From: Bacteroidia bacterium
GTDB lineage: Bacteria > Bacteroidota > Bacteroidia > Flavobacteriales > Flavobacteriaceae
DNA length: 60,355 bases
NCBI GenBank assembly: GCA_030427585.1
Contig: JAUIBW010000032.1
Coordinates: forward strand, 1 to 60,355
Direction of reading: 5' to 3'
Positions 24,283 to 34,408 of this stretch are shown piece after piece (within the stretch, counting starts at the first letter, position 1; each line of letters begins with the position of its first letter). A program made the translations under genes and the position numbers. The notes below the pieces were generated by a model, which ran no database searches, was not told the origin of the DNA, and saw only the letters and a program-made list of their open reading frames with translations.

Positions 24283-25743
24283 TTATTCCTCTTCAAAAAG
24301 AATAATTTCTTTTACTGTTTTTAATATTTCTGGGATATCTTCTTCGATCAAAGTCATTAATATTTCTTCTGTAATCGGGGTTATCGAAACAATTCTATTA
24401 GCCTGGCGCTCTATAATTTTTTCAAATAGATTTCGTATTGTTCTTGCATTTCCAAAACCTCTATGTCTCTTTTCATATATTCTATCCAGAATTTCCATTA
24501 GTTTTTCTTCGGCATCTTTGGTAAGTATGAAATCTGCTTTTTTTGCAAAAAGTTTAAAAATGCGTAACAATGCTTCAGCAGTAAAATGATCAAACTCAAA
24601 ATATCGATTAAATCGAGATTGAAGCCCTGGGTTAGCTTGTATAAATTCTTGCATTTCATCTGGGTATCCCGCTACAACAATAACTAAATCATTCCGTTGA
24701 TCTTCCATACGTTTTAAAAGGACTTCTATTGCTTCGTTTCCAAAATCATTAAATCCTCCAGAAGTAAGTGAATAAGCTTCATCAATAAACAACACACCGC
24801 CAACTGCTGATTTTATAATTTCATCTGCTTTGATTGCCGTTTGCCCTACGTAGCCAGCTACCATACCTGCTCTATCTGTTTCTACCAAATGCCCTTTCTC
24901 TAGATACCCCAGATGTTTATATATTCTTCCTAACATACGTGCAACTGTAGTCTTACCAGTGCCAGGAGGCCCCATAAAAACTGCATGCAACGAATTAGAA
25001 GAGGTTTTTAGCCCTTTTTCTTTTCTTATCTTTTGAATCTTTAGAAAGTTGGTAAGATCTTCAATATTCTTTTTAATCGTATTAAGGCCTATAAGTTCGT
25101 TAAGTTCCTGAAGTACAATCTCGAGAGTATCATTTTCTGGCACTTCATTATATCTGCCCTTCTTTACAACTACTTTTGGGTGACTTATCTTATGTGATAC
25201 TCGTTTTAAGAAATCTCGCTCTTTCTCTGTAATTATTCTATCTGCATTAACGATCAATGATGTTAATCTACTTAGAAATGAACCTATACTTAGTGATTGG
25301 TTATTCTTGAATTTTGCCAAGATAACAGGTAAGGCAAATTCAGTTTTAACCTCATCAATGGGTTCAAAAAAAGAAGTATTTCTGATTGTAGCTACATTTT
25401 TACTAAACTGAGATGATAAAGGAAGTTCATTTAGCTTTTTTAAATCATAAGTCTTAGTTAAATCCTTCCCTTGTAATTTTTCATAAAAATAAACCAGAAG
25501 AAATTTCACTTTTGCTGATACTTTATCAGTATCGGCATGTATCTCTATAAAATCATCAACTACCTTAACAATATCATGCAAAAGTATATGTTCTGCTTTA
25601 TAATCTACATTCTGAAAGCTATCATTTACAATAGAAGTAATCGTATTTCGAAATTCGTTATTTGTATTTAAATTTTGGCAAATTGCCAATGCTTTATTTC
25701 CTTCTTTTTTAAGGATGTTAAGATATGCTGAAGAAATTTCCAA
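24283..25743 (-). CDS. CbxX/SpoVK-type AAA+ ATPase with TerB-like segment
   Basis: A 486-residue protein. The N-terminal part is helical and includes, at about 150-187, a segment S-F-L-S-R-L-T-S-L-I-V-N-A-D-R-I-I-T-E-K-E-R that resembles TerB/DjlA-like domains. The AAA+ module (about 215-480) has Walker A G-P-P-G-T-G-K-T at 258-265, Walker B V-L-F-I-D-E-A at 317-323 and the pore-region Y-V-G-Q-T typical of the CbxX/CfqX (CbbX, SpoVK) group. These hexameric ATPases remodel protein partners. It faces the DUF4132 gene tail to tail with 36 nt between, suggesting a functional pair with separate promoters. Confidence 0.88.
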   Translation of the reverse strand: MEISSAYLNILKKEGNKALAICQNLNTNNEFRNTITSIVNDSFQNVDYKAEHILLHDIVKVVDDFIEIHADTDKVSAKVKFLLVYFYEKLQGKDLTKTYDLKKLNELPLSSQFSKNVATIRNTSFFEPIDEVKTEFALPVILAKFKNNQSLSIGSFLSRLTSLIVNADRIITEKERDFLKRVSHKISHPKVVVKKGRYNEVPENDTLEIVLQELNELIGLNTIKKNIEDLTNFLKIQKIRKEKGLKTSSNSLHAVFMGPPGTGKTTVARMLGRIYKHLGYLEKGHLVETDRAGMVAGYVGQTAIKADEIIKSAVGGVLFIDEAYSLTSGGFNDFGNEAIEVLLKRMEDQRNDLVIVVAGYPDEMQEFIQANPGLQSRFNRYFEFDHFTAEALLRIFKLFAKKADFILTKDAEEKLMEILDRIYEKRHRGFGNARTIRNLFEKIIERQANRIVSITPITEEILMTLIEEDIPEILKTVKEIILFEEE

Positions 25744-25884
25744 TACCCCTGTTTTTTTAAAATAAATATATACTACTTTCTAACCTCGAATTCTATATTA
25801 GAAAATCCTGATTAAATCTTTTTCCAAAGATAATGAACTCGTTTAATAACTTATGTGTAATGTATACCTTGTAATCAATACCAT

Positions 25885-25922
25885 AAAAAACAAAGCCGCT
25901 TATTTCTATGAAATAAACGGCT
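25885..25922 (-). terminator. Rho-independent terminator after the SprB-repeat adhesin gene
   Basis: On the minus strand AGCCGTTTATTTC (25922-25910) and GAAATAAGCGGCT (25906-25894) form a 13-bp stem with one G-T wobble and a 3-nt loop, followed by TTGTTTTTT. It lies 30 nt after the stop codon. Confidence 0.75.
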
Positions 25923-25952
25923 CTGTTCAAACCTAATTATCTTATTTCTTCG

Positions 25953-28900
25953 TTATTCTATGACCAATTTTCTCACCTGGCTCGCAGATGAAGTTTCTAA
26001 TAGCACAAAATATATTCCTGACGGTAATATCGACATATCATAGTCGAATGTATAAGTATCATTACCTTCTCCCGATTTCGAATCGATAAGGGTATTATTA
26101 ATCATATTAAAAATCTTAACATTGATAGGTTGTGGTTTCTGTAAATCTACTTCTACTTTAAACCTTCCGTCTGTAGTAGGGTTTGGATATATCAGATAAT
26201 CAATAAAACTTTGGATATCCGAATTTCCTTCTCCTTCTTCTTCGTTTTCAATCTCTTTTTCTACAACAATAATTGTTTTTGTAGTTATAGCAGTACACAA
26301 CCCGCGGTAAGTTTGCAATGTAATCTCATATTCTCCCGGAGTTTCAAAAATCGCCTCTGCATAATTATCATCTTCATAAGTTACAACGGCTTCTTCTGGG
26401 AATATCCAATCTACATTATCTGGTATAGGATCACTGTTATCTACAATAACAAACTTCTCTCCAACAAACACCTGAGTAGAGGCAAAAAAGTTAGCCGTGA
26501 TATCTTCTGCAGAACTATCTATAAAAATATTATCAGATCCTACACATCCTTTAGAATCGGTAACAACTACCTGGTAAATACTTGACTCACTTACCTCAAT
26601 AACTGCATCTGTACTACTATACCCATTTTCTGAAGTCCATAGATACGTTGCATCAGGATCCGTTATCGTTGCATCTAATACAATGCGCTGGTCTTTACAT
26701 AAAGTGATATCTTCTCCTATATCAACTAGTAGTGCCGCAGGGTTATCCAGAACATATTCTCTTGTGATCTGACATCCTTTAGCATCTGTAATATTAACAG
26801 AATATGTGCCAGCGCAGATATTGGTTAGATTCTTTCCTGTCTGCCCATTGCTCCACAGGTAATTATATGGAGCAGTTCCTCCAAACGTTTCTAAGACAAT
26901 AGTACCATCACACCCTTCATAACACGTAGGAATCGTTTGCGAATGATTTACATCTAATGCTTCTGGAGTAGTCGTAATAACCTGGTTTGTAACATAACAT
27001 CCTCGTTTATCAGTAACCTCGACGCTATATGTACCTCCTACAACATTTTCTATTCTGTCGCTAGTATTTCCTGTATTCCATAAATAACTATAAGGCCCTG
27101 TTCCTCCCTCTACCTTTGCTATAATTACCCAATCCTCTCCATCTCCACAATTTTTAAAATCTACATCTAATTTTAATCCTAATTCTTTGGGTTCTGTTAG
27201 TAAAAAATCTGTACTAGTTACTTTGGCTCCCATGGCATCGGTAACAATAACATAGTAGTTTCCAGCTGCAATACCCTCTAGTAAAAAACTATCTGAACCA
27301 ACAACACTATTCTCATTAGCATCAAACCATTGATAGGTATATTGTTTTGTTCCACTAAATGGTGTACCTCCTTCTGCTCTGGCATTTAAACTACCAGTAG
27401 CATCTCCATTACACAAAATCACATTTACCTGTTTTACTTCTACTTTTAAGATCGGAGGATCATATACATCAACATCTGGGATATGCAAACTACATCCGTT
27501 AGCATCAATAACCGTTAAAGAGTACTTTTCTAATCCAATGTTGCTAAGCACATTTGTTGTCGAACTTTGCAATATATTCCCAGAATCTCTCCATTCGTAA
27601 CGATAAGAAGGAGTTCCTCCTGCTATATGTACTGTTATACTTCCATCTCTTGCTCCGCTTGATGAAGGATTTACTCTAATAATATCTCCATTCACAAATA
27701 ATCCTGGGGGTTGATTAATTTCAATTGTTTCTGTTAACGTACAGTTATTAGCATCGGTAACCGTCACTACATAATTACCAGCCTGTAACGAAGATAAATC
27801 ATCGCTATTCTCTCCTGTGCTCCATCTATATGAATATGGTTGTACTCCTCCTTTAACGGTTATATCAATACTTCCATTAGCATCTCCTCTACATAACAAA
27901 TGAGTTACTTCTTGATCAATATTAAGAGCTTCGGGCTCTCCAACAATATAGGTATCATCATGTGTATTTCCATTGGCATCGGTTACAATAACTGTATAGG
28001 TCCCGGCACCAACGACCGTGGTTTGTGGTGTTGTAAAAAGAATATTTGTTGGATCTTTTTGCTCATACCATTGATATGTATAGTCTCCTATACCACCCTG
28101 TGTAGTTGTAGATAAGGGTACTACTGTATCTTCTCCATAACATTGAACTCCTTCATCTTCTGATAATGGTACGATAGCAACTATCAACTGATTAGGCTCT
28201 GTGATTTCTCGGGTTATCGATACACTACAGGCGTTAGCATCGGTAACCACTAATTCGTATCTTCCAATCTGAAGTGCATTAATATCCTGGCTTGAAGCTG
28301 TGTATGAAGGAGCATCCAGGTTTTTCCATGCATAACTATACGGAGTTGTCCCTCCTTTTACCTCTAAGGATATGCTTCCATCTCCTGCTTTAAAACCTGT
28401 TAAATTAACGGCCACAACATCATAAATTTCTAATGCAGCATCGGGCTGTTCGATAGTAACAGTTTCACTAAGGGATGTGGTACATAGATTATCGTCTATA
28501 ACGACTACCTCATAAGTACCTGCTGGCATGTTTTGCAAGTCTTCTGTAGTAGCTTCAAAATCCGGATCCTCAACTTTTGTCCATCTATAAGTATAGGGTA
28601 GGTAAGCTCCTGTTCCCGGATCTTTTGGACCTCCTTCTACTGTGATATCAATAGCTCCTGTTGTATCCCCATAACAAAGAATTTTTGTAGAGGCACTACT
28701 AAGTTTGACGACGAGATCTTCTGGTTGAGTAAGATCGATAGTAGTTTCTGCAATAGCTCCCTGAGAATCATTGGTTACTACTTTATATTTTCCTGCTTTT
28801 AACCTCTCTAACCTATCAAGTGTAAGATCTGTATTGATAGAAACATCTCCACTACTTTCTATTTTATACCATCGATATTCAAAATCTGCGGGGGTTGATT

Positions 28901-31900
28901 CTATAGGATATCCTCCCTCTACGGTAGCTACAAGTTCTCCCAAAGCATCATCATGGCATAGGATAGTGTTTTTTATCTTTATCTCCACAAGCATAGGAAG
29001 AGGTTGTTTTACTTCAAAGGTTTTTTCGACCACACAACTATTCGTGTCTTGTACCGAGATTGTATATATGCCATACGATAAATTATCTATATCTCTGGTT
29101 GTTTTGATAAAGCTTGCATCTCCTTGTTTACTCCAGCTATAGGTATATGTTCCTACTCCGCCAATAACATCATCCAGAGTAATACTACCATTAGTACCGT
29201 TTACTGTCGTTGCATGCGCAATTGATTTTGCAGTAACAATAATTTCATCGGGTGACGTTAATGTAACGGTTTGCGGAGTTGAAATTTCACAACCATTAGC
29301 ATCTTTTAACCAAATAGTATATGATATTGCTTCTAATCCTTCTATGGTTAAATTGGTCAAATCATCCTCCGAGATGTACGTCTTTTTATCATCTATAGAA
29401 AAATAATAAGGACGAGTACCACCCTGAGGTTTGGTAAAGATTTTTCCATCTTTACCCGAAAAACACGAAGCATTTTCTGTTTTATCTATAGTCAAAATTA
29501 ACTCTTTTGGTTCTTCAAAATCTTTAGAAGTATCTACAAAAGTATACCCGTCCTCTACATGAATACTATAACTGCCAGCTTTAATACCTGAAAGTGTATT
29601 AGACTCTTCGCCCGTTATTGGTTTACCATCCTTATACCATTGATAGGTATAACTTAAAGATCCGCCCTTAACATCTGCTGTTAATGTTCCTACACCATCA
29701 TAACATGGTACAGGAACTGTTTCTTCTATGGTAACGATAAGTTCTCCCGGTTCTTCAACCGTTATCGCTAATGATCTTACCTCACAACCATTATCATCTT
29801 TTGCAGTAGCCACATAATCACCTGCTTTCAGGTCTGAAATAGAGGTACCTGTATTAGAAACAGGAGTTCCGTCTTTCTCCCATGTTATAGTGTAATTTGG
29901 CTTCCCTCCTGTTACATTAACCTCTATTGTTCCCTTGTTATCATTAAAAACTTTATTATGAACCACTTTAACAGTCTCGATATCGATCTTAGCGGGCTGA
30001 TCTATAAGTTGTCTATCTGATATATCTGAATCACAATCAGTTGCATTACGATCCCTTACTCTAAAACGATATCCCGATATCGTATTAGCTTCTAATGCAA
30101 ACACATTACTGTCTTGCCATACTGAAGTTGTTGCTCCTGTCCATAACGCATATTGATAGGACCCAGAACCTCCACCTGTAGCTGTAATGGTTACTTTGGC
30201 TTTGTCTCCATTACATAATATAGGTTGAATATTAATATCGGTAATAGTAATTGGTAAAGGAACATTATCAAATTTAATTCCTGTTTGCTCTGCCCTACCA
30301 GATCGGTTATCAGTAATCACCACATCATAACTACCCTGACCTCCTTCAATAGAAGCACCTGCTCTATAAGCATTACCATTTTTCTTCCATGAGATTGTGT
30401 AGGGTGGATGCCCTCCTATCAAATCAATCACTTCTAGTATTCCATCGGCTGCTTCTGAACAACTCGGATCTTGTTTTTTTATTTTGAATTGTATCGGTAA
30501 GGGATCTTCTATTTCTGTAAACGTGTATCGTTGTGTACAACCATTAGCATCTTTATATTCGATATCATGGGTCCCTTTTGGTAAGCTTATTATATCAAAA
30601 CCATTGGCACCAGCTCTTTGCGTCTTTGTATTGGTAGAGGATCCATTAATAAAAATGGTAGCATCATAATACGCACCACTACCATCTGTTTTGGGAGTAC
30701 CTCCCCATACTTTTTTTACACGAATACTTGCATCTTCGGCTTCGGGTTTTCCCGGATGGATAATATCTCCTTCCTCATGCTCGATTTGTGTAGCCTTATT
30801 TATTGTGATATCAGTCTTAGAAACTGCACAATTACCATTTTTACTTACCCACACTGTATAGGTAGCAGGAGGTAAATCCTCAATAGTAACACCAGACCCT
30901 GTAAAACCCGTCCAGTTTGTTCCATCTAAAGAATATTGATTAGCACTGCCTGAAGTTATATTTATTTCTATTTTACCACCTTTATCACCATAACATTTTT
31001 GATGAGTTGGGGATGCTGTAAAATTAATTGCAGGAGGAGTGATTAATTCAAAAGTCTTATCGGCTCCTGTATTGCAATTTTCAATTAATTCTCCATCAAG
31101 AGTCCCACTTGTAACGATCAGAGTATAATCACCTGCTTCCAAATCTGTTGGTATCCAAGTATATTGTCTACCAGAAAAGTCTTTACTCTCAATAGTCTTA
31201 TTTTTATCGGTAATACCGTCTAATCGTAAAACAAAATCCATTGTTTCATTCGCTTTCAATGCCCGATCAAAAGTAATCGTAAAACTACCATCTTTACTAC
31301 CAGAGCACGAAGGGTGTTTTTCTTGTATTGAAACTACCTTTGGTAAATCCGGCAAATACACAATGGTAAGTTGATTAGAAATACTTCCATCTCCACAATT
31401 TGGATTAACCCTTACCCTCATATTTTTTCTTATCACCTGATTGCGATCTGCTGCATTGGGGTATAGATCACTTAGTGCCAAGGCAATATTAGGCTGCCCA
31501 ATTTTACTGGTATTTCGTATAGGCCGCCATCCATAATCTACCTCTTCGGTTAACGGACCAGTAGCCATATAATCATTTAATTTTTTTTCAGCTTCATTTT
31601 TTCTTCTAAGTTGCGGTCTACACCATTTCACATGGCCTTCTACAGCTATGCATTCATCTAAATCTGCTTGCGCTTCTTCTAATTCTCCCTGTAACTGAAC
31701 AAGAGTACGATGAGGGACAGTCCTTTTACCCACAATATCAAAAAATTCCCACTTATAAATACTATTTCCTATATCAAAACCAATGGTAGCCTGAATATCT
31801 ACAGCACTACTCTTGCATATATTATAGTTAGCTGTAACATCTTTACCGTCTTTATAAGACAAACTTATCTTGGGGCTTATTGATATTGTAACATTACCTG

Positions 31901-32303
31901 GAAAATCTGGATGATAAATATCTTTAGTTTTTGAATTATCATAATATTTACTCTGGCAATACTCTTGAACATTAATTACTCTTTGTTGTAATCGACCAGC
32001 TGTTGTACAACCACTACCTATTTTCTTTTTATTTTTTTTAGTATCAAACTGTATTGCAACAATTTTATTACTTGCTGTAAACTCCTTCTTATACTCATAA
32101 CTTTTTCTATAAAAATTATTATAATCAAAAGGGATGTCCTCTCGATTTCCATTAGCATATATTAAAGTTACCTTTTGCATCCCCGGCGAGCCACATGAGC
32201 TTCCTGCCAACCCAATATACCCATTAATATTCATCACAAAATCTTGTGCATGTATCATATGTACAGAAGCCAAAAGTGTTAAAACTAGTACTATCTTTTT
32301 CAT
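25953..32303 (-). CDS. Giant SprB-repeat adhesin with T9SS sorting domain
   Basis: A 2116-residue secreted protein with an N-terminal signal peptide (MKKIVLVLTLLASVHMIHAQ). About 18 SprB-type repeats run from about residue 325 to 1900; each has C-x-G-D-x-x-G-x-I near its start, G-G-T-x-P-Y-x-Y-x-W in the middle and G-x-Y-x-V-x-V-x-D-x-N-G-C at its end. A PKD-like segment (E-T-P-G-E-Y-E-I-T-L) and a C-terminal type A T9SS sorting domain (Y-P-N-P-T-T-D-G-R-F ... L-P-S-G-I-Y-F-V-L-L-E-T) follow. It should cross the outer membrane by the type IX system and act as a surface adhesin, as SprB does in gliding. It is 10 nt from an FN3 protein gene. Confidence 0.92.
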   Translation of the reverse strand: MKKIVLVLTLLASVHMIHAQDFVMNINGYIGLAGSSCGSPGMQKVTLIYANGNREDIPFDYNNFYRKSYEYKKEFTASNKIVAIQFDTKKNKKKIGSGCTTAGRLQQRVINVQEYCQSKYYDNSKTKDIYHPDFPGNVTISISPKISLSYKDGKDVTANYNICKSSAVDIQATIGFDIGNSIYKWEFFDIVGKRTVPHRTLVQLQGELEEAQADLDECIAVEGHVKWCRPQLRRKNEAEKKLNDYMATGPLTEEVDYGWRPIRNTSKIGQPNIALALSDLYPNAADRNQVIRKNMRVRVNPNCGDGSISNQLTIVYLPDLPKVVSIQEKHPSCSGSKDGSFTITFDRALKANETMDFVLRLDGITDKNKTIESKDFSGRQYTWIPTDLEAGDYTLIVTSGTLDGELIENCNTGADKTFELITPPAINFTASPTHQKCYGDKGGKIEINITSGSANQYSLDGTNWTGFTGSGVTIEDLPPATYTVWVSKNGNCAVSKTDITINKATQIEHEEGDIIHPGKPEAEDASIRVKKVWGGTPKTDGSGAYYDATIFINGSSTNTKTQRAGANGFDIISLPKGTHDIEYKDANGCTQRYTFTEIEDPLPIQFKIKKQDPSCSEAADGILEVIDLIGGHPPYTISWKKNGNAYRAGASIEGGQGSYDVVITDNRSGRAEQTGIKFDNVPLPITITDINIQPILCNGDKAKVTITATGGGSGSYQYALWTGATTSVWQDSNVFALEANTISGYRFRVRDRNATDCDSDISDRQLIDQPAKIDIETVKVVHNKVFNDNKGTIEVNVTGGKPNYTITWEKDGTPVSNTGTSISDLKAGDYVATAKDDNGCEVRSLAITVEEPGELIVTIEETVPVPCYDGVGTLTADVKGGSLSYTYQWYKDGKPITGEESNTLSGIKAGSYSIHVEDGYTFVDTSKDFEEPKELILTIDKTENASCFSGKDGKIFTKPQGGTRPYYFSIDDKKTYISEDDLTNLTIEGLEAISYTIWLKDANGCEISTPQTVTLTSPDEIIVTAKSIAHATTVNGTNGSITLDDVIGGVGTYTYSWSKQGDASFIKTTRDIDNLSYGIYTISVQDTNSCVVEKTFEVKQPLPMLVEIKIKNTILCHDDALGELVATVEGGYPIESTPADFEYRWYKIESSGDVSINTDLTLDRLERLKAGKYKVVTNDSQGAIAETTIDLTQPEDLVVKLSSASTKILCYGDTTGAIDITVEGGPKDPGTGAYLPYTYRWTKVEDPDFEATTEDLQNMPAGTYEVVVIDDNLCTTSLSETVTIEQPDAALEIYDVVAVNLTGFKAGDGSISLEVKGGTTPYSYAWKNLDAPSYTASSQDINALQIGRYELVVTDANACSVSITREITEPNQLIVAIVPLSEDEGVQCYGEDTVVPLSTTTQGGIGDYTYQWYEQKDPTNILFTTPQTTVVGAGTYTVIVTDANGNTHDDTYIVGEPEALNIDQEVTHLLCRGDANGSIDITVKGGVQPYSYRWSTGENSDDLSSLQAGNYVVTVTDANNCTLTETIEINQPPGLFVNGDIIRVNPSSSGARDGSITVHIAGGTPSYRYEWRDSGNILQSSTTNVLSNIGLEKYSLTVIDANGCSLHIPDVDVYDPPILKVEVKQVNVILCNGDATGSLNARAEGGTPFSGTKQYTYQWFDANENSVVGSDSFLLEGIAAGNYYVIVTDAMGAKVTSTDFLLTEPKELGLKLDVDFKNCGDGEDWVIIAKVEGGTGPYSYLWNTGNTSDRIENVVGGTYSVEVTDKRGCYVTNQVITTTPEALDVNHSQTIPTCYEGCDGTIVLETFGGTAPYNYLWSNGQTGKNLTNICAGTYSVNITDAKGCQITREYVLDNPAALLVDIGEDITLCKDQRIVLDATITDPDATYLWTSENGYSSTDAVIEVSESSIYQVVVTDSKGCVGSDNIFIDSSAEDITANFFASTQVFVGEKFVIVDNSDPIPDNVDWIFPEEAVVTYEDDNYAEAIFETPGEYEITLQTYRGLCTAITTKTIIVVEKEIENEEEGEGNSDIQSFIDYLIYPNPTTDGRFKVEVDLQKPQPINVKIFNMINNTLIDSKSGEGNDTYTFDYDMSILPSGIYFVLLETSSASQVRKLVIE

Positions 32304-32313
32304 ATCTTTTCTT

Positions 32314-34398
32314 TCAATATTCTACTTCAATTTTTTTAATTGGGGATTTAGCCCTCGAATCGAACACTGCCTGTAATAAATAGATGTATTTTGTATTTAC
32401 AGTAAGTTGGTGATCTGTAAATTTGGTTTCTGTATTCGAAAATATCTTATATCGTGTAGGCTGTTTCCCTTCTTCTGCTTTATATAATAAAAACTCTTTT
32501 ACCGCTGCTGCCTTATATTTCCAGTGTAATACGATATGCTTTTCTTCGCGATTTACTGCTGCGGTAAACCTATCTATTTCTGGCTTGGATTTGTTATCTG
32601 GTAAACTAATCGTTAAAGGAGTTACCGGTTCTGATTCTAATCCAGATTCATCTACAGTTACCAGGGTATATAGATAGGTTAACGCAGGTATTGCAGTGGC
32701 ATCTTGATACCGATTATGGGGGATATCGGTTTCTGATACCAACTGCCAGGGGGATTCTTTGCCTTTTTCTTTACGGTACACCAGGGTTTTTGAAGCATCA
32801 ACGCTGCTACTGGTTATCCAATGTAATTCTATTATTCCCTTATCTGCACTAAATGATTTAAAAACTGGTTTTGTGGGTGGTATGATATCGGGTTTTTTAA
32901 GTGCCACTACTTCAGAAAACCCTGAAGGGTTATACCTTGTATCAAAAGCCTGAATTTTATAATAGATTTTGTTGTTCAGGGTTTTTATGTTTATGGTATC
33001 TACAATAGTATTTTGAGGTATGGTACGAAAAGTGATCTGTGTAAACTCTTCGTTCTCAAGATTTGCTCTAAATACACGATATCCCAAAAAATCTGCCTCT
33101 GTATTGGCGGTCCAATTGAGTTTTACAATTCCTGTAGAGTCAATAACGCCAGTAAGCCCAAAAGGAGTAGCCGGTGGTGTATTATCGACAGGCTGTACCA
33201 TCTTTGGAAACGATACTCGTTTTGTACCGTCTACTCCAACTGCAGTTATTGTAAAGTAATTAATTACACTTAAATTTTTGAACTCAAGACTTCTTGTAGT
33301 CTTAGCAATATTAGGTATCACTACCTTGTAGTTATCTTTGATTGCATCTGATCTGTTTAATTCGAAATGACTTAGGGATTCTAATCCTTCTTCGGGGAAT
33401 TCCCAGTTGATTATTGCCGTCGTATTATCAGATTGTAATTTTGCTTCTTGTATTGCCGGATTATATTCTAAAGCTTTTTTACCAATTCCAGCAACAGTCT
33501 CAGAAGGAGGACTTATTTGTCCAAAGGGCGATATTCCTTTTATCCTATACCGATATTCCTTATTATTTTGTGGTAAACTATCAATATAAAACATACGATC
33601 TGTAGTCTTTTCCTCTTTTTCACCCATATTAATTATAGGTACATCACTTACAGGTGTATATGTAGTACCATTATCCTCTGATCGTTCTATAACATAATTA
33701 TTATAATAATCTGCGAGTGATGTAGAATTCCAGCTTAGTAGTACACTTTTATCCTTAAATATCCCAACAAGGTCCCTTGGTTGTGGTAATTCGATATAAT
33801 CGGACAGTCCAAGGTATACCCCCCCGTGTGCTACATTCATTTTTTCTTCGGGAATAGCCGTCTTAATATTATAAAGATATCGTTCATCGGGTTTTATATC
33901 GGTATCTATGTAAGCCAATCCGGAGTACTTTGCGACTTCAAAGTTTTGATCTGCTGCATACAGTGCAAAAGAGAAGCGTTGCTCCATAGCTTCAGACAAG
34001 TTCACAATACTCATCATATCATTCCCTCCTTCTTCTAGTTCTGCATCAAAATCATCTCCATAGATAGCCTGTGCAGCAATAGCTGCATAATCATTCTGAT
34101 TTGCAAATTCTTCCCATGCTGCTAATGGTTTGGGCAGTATTGGTGTTGTTGTGATTTTTTTTATTTCCGGTTCTCTAAGAATCTCTCCTGCTCTCACAAT
34201 AGTTTTACGTTCTATAGTGAATCCGTATTTGTTAGCATATTTCCATGCTGTAGGGGTGGTAACTGCCCATCGCAACATAATGGCATCTTTGGTTGCCCTA
34301 CTTATCACCTGTACCGATGGAGATTCATCTCCAATAGGTTTTTGACTCCATATTGAGAATGATAACAGCAATGCTATTCCCAGAAATACCTTTTGCAT
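32314..34398 (-). CDS. Secreted fibronectin type III protein
   Basis: A 694-residue protein from ATG 34398, where MQKVFLGIALLLSFSIWSQ makes a good signal peptide; an ATG at 34422 would add eight residues and overlap the upstream gene. Several FN3 domains follow, seen as repeated V-x-L-x-W-x-x-x and Y-x-Y-x-I/L-x-A/G patterns (for example L-L-S-W-N-S-T-S-L-A-D-Y-Y-N and V-K-L-N-W-T-A-N-T-E-A-D-F-L-G-Y-R-V-F-R). There is no T9SS sorting domain at the C-terminus, so it may stay in the periplasm or associate with another surface protein. It is tightly linked to both flanking genes. Confidence 0.85.
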   Translation of the reverse strand: MQKVFLGIALLLSFSIWSQKPIGDESPSVQVISRATKDAIMLRWAVTTPTAWKYANKYGFTIERKTIVRAGEILREPEIKKITTTPILPKPLAAWEEFANQNDYAAIAAQAIYGDDFDAELEEGGNDMMSIVNLSEAMEQRFSFALYAADQNFEVAKYSGLAYIDTDIKPDERYLYNIKTAIPEEKMNVAHGGVYLGLSDYIELPQPRDLVGIFKDKSVLLSWNSTSLADYYNNYVIERSEDNGTTYTPVSDVPIINMGEKEEKTTDRMFYIDSLPQNNKEYRYRIKGISPFGQISPPSETVAGIGKKALEYNPAIQEAKLQSDNTTAIINWEFPEEGLESLSHFELNRSDAIKDNYKVVIPNIAKTTRSLEFKNLSVINYFTITAVGVDGTKRVSFPKMVQPVDNTPPATPFGLTGVIDSTGIVKLNWTANTEADFLGYRVFRANLENEEFTQITFRTIPQNTIVDTINIKTLNNKIYYKIQAFDTRYNPSGFSEVVALKKPDIIPPTKPVFKSFSADKGIIELHWITSSSVDASKTLVYRKEKGKESPWQLVSETDIPHNRYQDATAIPALTYLYTLVTVDESGLESEPVTPLTISLPDNKSKPEIDRFTAAVNREEKHIVLHWKYKAAAVKEFLLYKAEEGKQPTRYKIFSNTETKFTDHQLTVNTKYIYLLQAVFDSRAKSPIKKIEVEY

Positions 34399-34408
34399 CG
34401 TTTTGGTT

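Noticed and set aside
25953..32303. Repeat array that might be a DNA-level tandem repeat
   Set aside because: The repetition is at protein level (SprB domains); the codons have diverged and no exact DNA unit recurs.
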